Positions 58,017 to 64,000 of a stretch of 64,000 nucleotides of DNA are shown here, piece after piece (position 1 is the stretch's first letter; every line of letters begins with the position of its first letter). Source of the DNA: Streptomyces sp. Tu 3180 (GTDB lineage Bacteria > Actinomycetota > Actinomycetes > Streptomycetales > Streptomycetaceae); NCBI RefSeq assembly GCF_009852415.1, contig NZ_WOXS01000002.1, positions 620,001-684,000 of the forward strand, given 5' to 3'. Under the pieces are notes generated by a model. The model saw nothing but the letters and a program-made list of their open reading frames with translations, was not told the DNA's origin and ran no database searches. Both the position numbers and the translations under genes were made by a program.

Positions 58017-59228
58017 ATGACTGTTGACGTACTGCGCCGGCCTGCCCCGGCCGAACGGCAGGCCCGCGCGGCCGTCGCCGTGCTCTTCTTCACCAACGGG
58101 GCCCTGTTCGCCAACCTCCTGCCGCGCTATCCGCAGATCAAGGCGGACCTCGGCATCGGCAACGCCGCCTACGGGCTGGCGGTCGCGGCGTTCCCGGCGG
58201 GTGCCATCGCGGCCGGCCTGGCGGCCGGGGTGCTCGTCCGCCGGCTGGGCTCGGCGCGGGTGGCGGTGGCCGGCACCCTGCTGACCGGTGCCGGGGTCCT
58301 CGCCGCCGGTCTGGCCGAGTCGGTGCTGGTGTTCGCGGCCGCGCTGTTCCTGGCCGGGGCGATGGACGCGATCACCGACGTCGCGCAGAACGCCCACGGC
58401 CTGCGGGTGCAGCGCCGTTACGGACGCTCGATCATCAACTCCTTCCACGCCATCTGGTCCATCGGCGCCGTCGCCGGCGGGTCCATGGCCGCCGCCGCGA
58501 TCGCGCTCGGCCTGTCCCGGGGGCAGCACCTGCTGATCTCGGCGGTGGTGTTCGCCGTCGCCGCCTGTGTCGCCCTGCGGTTCTGCCTGCCCGGCCCCGA
58601 CACCGGGCCGCAGGAGGAGGCGGAGGACGGCGACCGGGAGCCGCGGCGGCCGCAGCAGCCGGCGACGACGGCTCGGCGCACCGGGTACGTGCTGGCCGCG
58701 CTCGTCCTCATCGCGACGGCGGGCACGCTCGTCGAGGACGCGGGCAACTCGTGGGCCCCGCTCTACCTCTCCGACGCGCTCGACGCGTCGGTGACGCTGG
58801 CGGCGTCCGGTTACATCGCCCTGGTCGGGGCCCAGTTCGTGGGCCGGCTCGTCGGCGACCGGCTCGTCGACCGGTTCGGCCAGCGGGCGGTGGCGCGCGC
58901 CGGCGGGCTCGTCGCCGCGGCCGGCATGGGACTGGCGCTGGCCGTGCCCACCGTGCCCGGGACGATCCTCGGTTTCGCCGCCGCCGGGTTCGGAGTGGCG
59001 ACCCTGGTGCCCGCGGCGATGCACGAGGCCGACGAGCTGCCCGGCCTCAAGCCCGGATCGGGACTGACGATCGTCTCCTGGCTCATGCGCCTGGGCTTCC
59101 TGCTCTCCCCGCCCGTCGTCGGGCTCGTCGCCGACGCCACCAGCCTCCGGCTGGGCCTGCTGGTGGTGCCCCTCGCCGGAGCGCTCGTCCTCCTGCTCGC
59201 CGGGGTGCTGCGGCCCCGGGGACGCTGA
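58017..59228 (+). CDS. MFS transporter
   Basis: A 403-residue, 12-helix membrane transporter. The first helix reads AVAVLFFTNGALFANLLPRY, followed by PQIKADLGIGNAAYGLAVAA, typical of the YbjJ/FucP-like branch. The DITDVAQNAHGLRVQRRYGR-like stretch (ITDVAQNAHGLRVQRRYGRS) and INSFHAIWSIGAVAGG between helices 4 and 5 support this branch. A charged loop (GPQEEAEDGDREPRRPQQ) separates the two halves. The ATG at 58017 is chosen over upstream starts that would add low-complexity sequence. It is followed by a strong hairpin, so it is probably a single-gene unit. Substrate unknown. Confidence 0.9.
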   Translation: MTVDVLRRPAPAERQARAAVAVLFFTNGALFANLLPRYPQIKADLGIGNAAYGLAVAAFPAGAIAAGLAAGVLVRRLGSARVAVAGTLLTGAGVLAAGLAESVLVFAAALFLAGAMDAITDVAQNAHGLRVQRRYGRSIINSFHAIWSIGAVAGGSMAAAAIALGLSRGQHLLISAVVFAVAACVALRFCLPGPDTGPQEEAEDGDREPRRPQQPATTARRTGYVLAALVLIATAGTLVEDAGNSWAPLYLSDALDASVTLAASGYIALVGAQFVGRLVGDRLVDRFGQRAVARAGGLVAAAGMGLALAVPTVPGTILGFAAAGFGVATLVPAAMHEADELPGLKPGSGLTIVSWLMRLGFLLSPPVVGLVADATSLRLGLLVVPLAGALVLLLAGVLRPRGR

Positions 59229-59256
59229 GCGGCGGCTGCACGGAGGCTTCCGTCAG

Positions 59257-59298
59257 GCCGTGGCCGTACCCGAGGGCGCCCGAGGGTACGGCCACGGC
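59257..59298. terminator. Bidirectional terminator between convergent genes
   Basis: GCCGTGGCCGTACCC (59257-59271) and GGGTACGGCCACGGC (59284-59298) form a perfect 15-bp stem with a 12-base loop. It lies 29 bp after the MFS stop and 154 bp from the end of the convergent VOC gene, so it can end transcription from both sides. Confidence 0.85.
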
Positions 59299-59452
59299 GG
59301 ACCGCCGCCGCGGTCCGGGGCGCACGCACTCCTCGTGCCTCCCGCCCGCCGGCCGCGGCTCCGTCGGCAGCGGCGGCCCGAGCGTGCGCGGGCCGGCGAG
59401 AGGCCCCGCCCGGCCCCCACGCCCCCGGCGTCCGGCCCCGCCGGGCCGGGTG

Positions 59453-60250
59453 TCAGTCCTGGGACGGGGTGAGCACCACGAAATCCGCGCCGGCCGGATC
59501 GAGGCAGACGGCCAGCCGGCCGACGCCCTGCGCGTCCTCCGGCCCCATCTGCACCCGCCCGCCGTTCCCCGTGACCTCGGCGACCGCGGCGTCGCAGTCG
59601 GTAACGGTGAAGACCGGGTGCCAGTACGGCCGCCCGCCCGCGAGGGCGAGGTCCTCCTCGGGGACCTCCATGAGGCCGCCGTGCATGCGCTCCTCGGGCA
59701 GCTCCGCGGGGGTGATGAGGAAGTACGTGCCGCCGCCGCCCGGCAGCTGCATGTCGCTGAACCGCCAGCCGAGGACACCGCCGTAGAACTCCTTGGCCGC
59801 CGCCGCGTCGCTCGTGTACAGCTCGGTCCAGGACAGCGAGCCCGGCTCGTCCACCAGGTCGACGCCCTTGGTGCTCCCCGGCTGCCAGACGGCGAACTGG
59901 CCTCCCAGCGGGTCGCTGTACTGTGCCATCCGGCCCCATTCCTCGAGGTCCGTCGGCGGAACGCGCACGATGCCGCCCGCGCGCTCCACGGCCCGGGTCG
60001 TGTCGTCCGCGTCGGTGACGCTGTAGTAGATCATCCAGGCCGAACGCGCTCCCTCCTCGGTGAGCCTGCCGAGTCCGGCGACGGTCTTGCCGTCCTTGCG
60101 GAACATCCCGCCCTCCATGTCCTCCCCCTCCCCCATGGGCTCGTAGTCCCAGCCCAGCACCGCGCCGTAGAAGGCCGCGGCGGCCCGGACGTCGGGGGCA
60201 CCCAGGTCGAGCCAGCAGGGGGAGCCGGGAGCGAAGTCTGTGGTGATCAC
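59453..60250 (-). CDS. VOC-family protein (two glyoxalase/bleomycin-resistance domains)
   Basis: A 265-residue protein of two tandem VOC domains, about residues 8-125 (GSPCWLDLGAPDVRAAAAFY, YSDPLGGQFAVWQP) and 140-260 (SWTELYTSDAAAAKEFYGGV, LDPAGADFVVLTP). Each has the paired beta-alpha-beta units of the fold. The layout is that of the CFP30B-like proteins of actinobacteria, whose substrates are mostly unknown. The GTG start at 60250 has a GAAAGGA site; the open frame extends further upstream but without a better start. Confidence 0.92.
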   Translation of the reverse strand: MITTDFAPGSPCWLDLGAPDVRAAAAFYGAVLGWDYEPMGEGEDMEGGMFRKDGKTVAGLGRLTEEGARSAWMIYYSVTDADDTTRAVERAGGIVRVPPTDLEEWGRMAQYSDPLGGQFAVWQPGSTKGVDLVDEPGSLSWTELYTSDAAAAKEFYGGVLGWRFSDMQLPGGGGTYFLITPAELPEERMHGGLMEVPEEDLALAGGRPYWHPVFTVTDCDAAVAEVTGNGGRVQMGPEDAQGVGRLAVCLDPAGADFVVLTPSQD

Positions 60251-60612
60251 CGCGATGTCCTTTCGCAGATCCGTTCTGACCTCAGCGTGACAGCTGCCGC
60301 TGACACCCGCCCGTCGGTCCTGCCGTCCGGGACCGGACGGCACGGCGGAACGCGCGCGCTGCCGGCCGGGGCGGACGGTCACGTCCCGCGTCGTTCCTTC
60401 GCGCCGTCCGGCGCACGTACGCAACTCCAACGGGCCCTGCCGACGAGGCACACGGCGAGCAGCACTGCTGTAGTGGTGCGCAGCGCCTCCGAGCAGCGAC
60501 TCCCCGCCGCACGAGCGGGACGGGTGAGCGACGGCATCGCGCTGGGCGCGACGCATACCCGCAAGAACCGCTGCGGCAGGGTCGTCCAGGCTTGAAGGGA
60601 ACGGGAGACGTG

Positions 60613-61176
60613 ATGGGACACGGCGGAAACGTGATCGAGGAACTGACCACCGACCACCGCGAGGTCGACGCGCTCTTCGACGAGATCCAGGCGCTCCCCC
60701 CGGGGGACGACAGGCAGCGGGAGGTCGCCGATCAGCTCACCATCGAACTCGTGAGGCACTCCGTCGCCGAGGAGGCGCACCTGTACCCGGCGGTGCGCCG
60801 GTACGTCGACGACGGCGACGACCTGGCCGACAAGGAGGTCGCCGACCACGCCGAGGTCGAGCGGATGCTCAAGGAGCTGGAGAGCTGCGCCCCGGGCGAC
60901 GGCCGGTTCGACACCCTCGTCGCGCAGCTGAAGCAGTCGGTCACCGCGCACGTGCGGGACGAGGAGGACCGGCTCTTCCCCCTGCTGGCCGAGGCATGCC
61001 CCGCCGGGCTTCTGGACGAGCTCGGGGACAAGGTCCGCTCGGCCAAGAAGGCCGCCCCGACCCGTCCCCACCCGGCCGCTCCCGACACCCCGCCCGCGAA
61101 CAAGCTCCTGGCCCCCGGCGTGGGCATGGTCGACCGCGTGCGCGACATGTTCACCGGCCGCGGCCGCCAGGGCTGA
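60613..61176 (+). CDS. Hemerythrin HHE-domain protein
   Basis: A 187-residue protein with a four-helix HHE domain. The likely iron ligands are in ELTTDHREVDALFDEI (His), ELVRHSVAEEAHLYPAVRRY (His, Glu, His), VADHAEVERML (His) and VTAHVRDEEDRLFP (His, Glu), in the usual order. The C-terminus is a Pro/Ala-rich tail. The role is probably binding of oxygen, nitric oxide or iron in stress response. ATG 60613 has GGGAG just upstream; GTG 60610 is equally close. Confidence 0.92.
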   Translation: MGHGGNVIEELTTDHREVDALFDEIQALPPGDDRQREVADQLTIELVRHSVAEEAHLYPAVRRYVDDGDDLADKEVADHAEVERMLKELESCAPGDGRFDTLVAQLKQSVTAHVRDEEDRLFPLLAEACPAGLLDELGDKVRSAKKAAPTRPHPAAPDTPPANKLLAPGVGMVDRVRDMFTGRGRQG

Positions 61177-61197
61177 CTCCCCCGGGGCTACGGCGCT

Positions 61198-61450
61198 CCC
61201 TGCCCGGGCGCCGCCGGTGCGGGCGGGAGGCGGTGGACGGAGACGGGGGAGCGTGACCCGGCGGTGAACTCCGCGCCGTCCCGGTCCGCGTGCCCGGTCT
61301 CCGGTTCGAATCCGGCCGGCCGGGCCATCAGGTCGAGCCCGGCCGGCCGGATGCAGCGGTGGGGGCTGCGGGACAGCCGGATCTGCCCGGCCTGGGTGAG
61401 CAGGTGGGAGATCGTGTTGTGGACGAGGGTGCACTCCCCGGGGCGGCGGT
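61198..61450 (-). other. Unassigned coding-like stretch without a start
   Basis: In the 340-bp gap between the hemerythrin and methyltransferase genes, the minus strand has about 84 codons with strong G/C third positions (GECTLVHNTISHLLTQAGQI, then RPAGLDLMARPAGFEPETGH) ending at TAG 61200-61198. A stop lies just before it and no start codon or ribosome site is seen. It may be the end of a decayed or frameshifted gene. I do not recognise it. Confidence 0.3.
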
Positions 61451-61515
61451 CGTCGCCGTGTCACCGATGACCACGCGGGCGGACGGCGCCCCGGCCGGCC
61501 CCGTGCGACGGGGTG

Positions 61516-62328
61516 TCAGGGCTTACGGGCGAGACCGCCGTGCTCGCCGATGGGTTCCGGGGCGGGGGCGGCGGGGTCCGGGCGCCAGAGGGGGACCGGG
61601 ACGACGCCGGGGTCGACGAGGTCCAGGCCGTCGAAGAACGCCGCGATCTGGTCCACGGTGCGCAGGTGGTACGGGACGGCGCCGCTTTCGTTGTAGGCGT
61701 CCTGGGCCCGTTCGAAGACCGGGTCGATGCCCCGGGAACCGTCGTTGACGCAGAGGTGGCTGCCGGACGGCAGCGCGTCCATCAGGCGGGTGACGACGGA
61801 ACGCGCCCGGTCGTAGTCGGCGACGTGGCCCAGGATGTTGCTGAGGATGAGGGCGGTGGGGCGGGTGAGGTCCAGGGTGTCGGCGGCGGCCGCCAGGATG
61901 CGGTCCGGGTCCAGCACGTCGGCGTCGACGTAGGCGGTCGCCCCTTCCGGGGTGGAGGAGAGCAGGGCGCGGGCGTGGGCGAGGACCATCGGGTCGTTGT
62001 CGACGTAGACGATCCGGGCCTCGGGGGCGGTGCGCTGGGCCACCTCGTGCGTGTTGTCGGCCGTGGGCAGGCCGGTTCCGACGTCCAGGAACTGCCGGAT
62101 GCCCGCCTCTTCGACCAGGTAGGTGATGGCGCGGCGCAGGAAGGCGCGGCTGCTGCGGGCGATGGTGACGATCCCGGGGAAGACGGCCGTGTACGCGTCG
62201 CCGGCCTCCTCGTCGACGGGGTAGTTGTCCTTCCCGCCCAGCCAGTAGTTCCAGATCCGGGCCGAGTGCGGCACCGACGTGTCGATCTGCTGGTGGGTCG
62301 GTCCGTGCGTCGGTGCGGGGTCGGTCAT
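61516..62328 (-). CDS. SAM-dependent methyltransferase (PF04672 type)
   Basis: A 270-residue member of the S-adenosylmethionine methyltransferase family that is greatly expanded in Streptomyces (PF04672). Family features are SVPHSARIWNYWLGGKDNYP near residue 20, FLDVGTGLPT (SAM-binding loop, about residue 80), YVDNDPMVLAHARALL (acidic loop) and ALILSNILGHV. Most members have no known substrate. It starts at ATG 62328; the in-frame extension to 62400 lacks a ribosome site. It lies downstream of pyc on the same strand after about 240 bp. Confidence 0.93.
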   Translation of the reverse strand: MTDPAPTHGPTHQQIDTSVPHSARIWNYWLGGKDNYPVDEEAGDAYTAVFPGIVTIARSSRAFLRRAITYLVEEAGIRQFLDVGTGLPTADNTHEVAQRTAPEARIVYVDNDPMVLAHARALLSSTPEGATAYVDADVLDPDRILAAAADTLDLTRPTALILSNILGHVADYDRARSVVTRLMDALPSGSHLCVNDGSRGIDPVFERAQDAYNESGAVPYHLRTVDQIAAFFDGLDLVDPGVVPVPLWRPDPAAPAPEPIGEHGGLARKP

Positions 62329-62567
62329 GGGTGCCGTCCGTCGTCGTTCGGGGTGTGATCCGGTCGAGCACAACCTACGTCCGACGGGCCGGTGAGGCAC
62401 GCCTGTTCACGTGTCGGCGGGGTCCCGCCGGCGGTGTCCTCGTGGGGTCCGGTCCCGGGGAGCCGCGGGGGCGTCCGGCGGGCGCACCGCCCGCGGCGGG
62501 GCCGTACGGCGGGCCACGCCCCTCGGTGCGGCCGGGCGCGCACCGAAGCGCGCGCCCGGCCGCAGGC

Positions 62568-64000
62568 TCAGGCGAGTTCCACGAGGAGGTCGCCGCCCTC
62601 CACCTGCTGGATGCGGTTGATGGCCAGCCTGGCGACCGTGCCGGACTTCGGGGCGGTGATCGCGGCCTCCATCTTCATCGCCTCGATGGTGGCCACCGTG
62701 GCCCCGGCCTCCACCTCGTCGCCCTCGGCGACCGCGAGGGTCACCACGCCGGCGAAGGGCGCCGCGACGTGGCCGGGGTCGGTCCGGTCGGCCTTCTCCG
62801 TGACGGGCACGTCGGAGGCCGCCGCCCGGTCGCGGACCTGGATGGGCCGCAACTGGCCGTTCAGGGTGGACATCACGGTGCGCATGCCGCGCTCGTCGGC
62901 GTCGCCCACGGCCTGGAGCTCGATGAGCAGTCGCACACCGGGGTCGAGGTCGACGCCGTACTCCTTGCCGGGGCGCAGTCCGTAGAAGAAGTCCTTGCTG
63001 TCCAGGACGCTGGTGTCGCCGAAGGTCTGCCGGTGGGTCTCGAACTCGCGCGTCGGTCCGGGGAACAACAGCCGGTTGAGGGTCGCCCGGCGGTCCTTCG
63101 CCAGCCCGGCGCGGTCGTCGGCGGTCAGCTCCTGCACGGGCTTGGGCTCGGCGCGGCCCCGCAGTGCCTTGCTCCGGAACGGTTCGGGCCAGCCGCCGGG
63201 CGGGGTGCCCAACTCGCCGCGCAGGAAGCCGATGACGGAGTCGGGGATGTCGAACCGGTCGGGCTCCGCCTCGAAGTCCGCCGGAGAGACGCCCGCGCCC
63301 ACCAGGTGGAGGGCCAGGTCGCCGACCACCTTCGAGGAGGGGGTGACCTTCACCAGGCGGCCGAGCATCCGGTCGGCGGCGGCGTACATCGCCTCGATCT
63401 CCTCGAAACGGTCGCCGAGACCGAGCGCGATGGCCTGGGTGCGCAGGTTGGAGAGCTGCCCGCCGGGGATCTCGTGGTGGTAGACGCGGCCGGTCGGCGA
63501 GGCCAGGCCCGCCTCGAAGGGGGCGTACACCTTGCGGACGCTCTCCCAGTACGGCTCCAGGTCGCCGACGGCCTGGAGGTCCAGGCCGGTGGGCCGCTCC
63601 GAGTGGTCGGTCGCGGCGACGATCGCCGACAGGGACGGCTGCGAGGTGGTGCCCGCCATGGAGGCCACCGCCCCGTCGACCGCGTCCGCACCGGCCTGGA
63701 CCGCGGCGAGGTAGGTGGCGAGCTGACCGCCGGCGGTGTCGTGGGTGTGCAGGTGGACCGGCAGGTCGAACTCCCGGCGCAGGGCCGACACCAGCGTCGC
63801 CGCCGCGGGTGCCCGCAGCAGGCCGGCCATGTCCTTGACGGCCAGGACGTGGGCGCCCGCCTCGACGATCCGCTCGGCCAGGCGCAGGTAGTAGTCGAGG
63901 GTGTAGAGCCGCTCGGACGGGTCGGACAGGTCGGCGGTGTAGCACAGGGCGACCTCGGCGACGGCCGTGCCGGTCTCGCGTACGGCGTCGATGGCGGGCC
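62568..64000 (-). CDS. pyc: Pyruvate carboxylase, C-terminal part (5' end outside window)
   Basis: Carboxylates pyruvate to oxaloacetate in the cytoplasm. The window holds the last 477 codons: the end of the carboxyltransferase domain (EVALCYTADLSDPSERLYTL, VLAVKDMAGLLR with the carbamylated-Lys region, FDLPVHLHTHDTAGGQLATY), the allosteric/linker region, and the biotin carrier domain ending with ATIEAMKMEAAITAPKSGTV, whose Lys is biotinylated. All motifs look intact. The start and the biotin carboxylase domain lie beyond the right edge. Downstream of its stop a 240-bp gap precedes the methyltransferase gene. Confidence 0.95.
   Translation of the reverse strand, partial: PAIDAVRETGTAVAEVALCYTADLSDPSERLYTLDYYLRLAERIVEAGAHVLAVKDMAGLLRAPAAATLVSALRREFDLPVHLHTHDTAGGQLATYLAAVQAGADAVDGAVASMAGTTSQPSLSAIVAATDHSERPTGLDLQAVGDLEPYWESVRKVYAPFEAGLASPTGRVYHHEIPGGQLSNLRTQAIALGLGDRFEEIEAMYAAADRMLGRLVKVTPSSKVVGDLALHLVGAGVSPADFEAEPDRFDIPDSVIGFLRGELGTPPGGWPEPFRSKALRGRAEPKPVQELTADDRAGLAKDRRATLNRLLFPGPTREFETHRQTFGDTSVLDSKDFFYGLRPGKEYGVDLDPGVRLLIELQAVGDADERGMRTVMSTLNGQLRPIQVRDRAAASDVPVTEKADRTDPGHVAAPFAGVVTLAVAEGDEVEAGATVATIEAMKMEAAITAPKSGTVARLAINRIQQVEGGDLLVELA

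Noticed and set aside
61302-61312. tRNA-like T-loop GGTTCGAATCC
   Set aside because: The surrounding sequence lacks a D-arm, an anticodon arm and a fully paired acceptor stem of the right spacing, and the T-stem itself has a mismatch.

Overview
This is GC-rich actinobacterial DNA, almost certainly Streptomyces: third codon positions are nearly all G or C, GTG starts and AGGAGG-like ribosome sites are common, and the gene families (giant modular polyketide synthases, TetR and GlxA regulators, PF04672 methyltransferase, DUF5995, DUF952) are typical. I see no tRNA, rRNA, CRISPR array or insertion sequence.

Positions 1-41.3 kb are part of a type I polyketide (macrolide-type) biosynthetic cluster. 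Three synthase genes read leftwards and appear collinear. PKS1 (37844-25410) has a loading module with a Gln-replaced ketosynthase (KSQ) plus modules 1 and 2. PKS2 (25364-10537) has modules 3, 4 and 5 but is split by an apparent one-base frameshift in the module 4 ketoreductase. PKS3 (from 7907, running off the left edge) has module 6 and most of module 7. AT motifs predict a propionate starter, four methylmalonyl extenders, then malonyl extenders; modules 1-4 carry KR only, module 5 carries DH and KR, and modules 6 and 7 carry KR. The expected early chain is a polypropionate with alternating hydroxyls and methyls followed by one double bond. No thioesterase, glycosyltransferase or cytochrome P450 lies in the window, so the cluster continues to the left.

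Deoxysugar genes are placed around the synthases: TDP-glucose synthase (9215-10282), translationally coupled to a futalosine-hydrolase-like nucleosidase and inserted between PKS2 and PKS3, and on the right NDP-hexose 2,3-dehydratase plus a Gfo/Idh/MocA-type 3-ketoreductase (38258-40629). Together they point to a 2,6-dideoxyhexose. The divergent PKS1/sugar promoter region holds a 16-bp palindrome close to the known PAS-LuxR (PimM-type) operator. A TetR gene and a membrane-protein gene close this side.

Positions 42-64 kb are ordinary accessory chromosome: an anti-sigma-type ATPase, a TetR/efflux pair, a GlxA/cupin divergent pair, small DUF proteins, an NmrA-like oxidoreductase downstream of a SoxR/MerR-type promoter, a secreted hydrolase, a chloramphenicol-phosphotransferase-like kinase between decayed genes, an MFS transporter, a VOC protein, a hemerythrin, a SAM methyltransferase and the 3' part of pyruvate carboxylase. 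Several genes (module 4 KR, membrane protein at 41.4 kb, GNAT at 56 kb) are broken in the same way, by one base too few in a G/C homopolymer, which suggests residual sequencing error rather than real decay.
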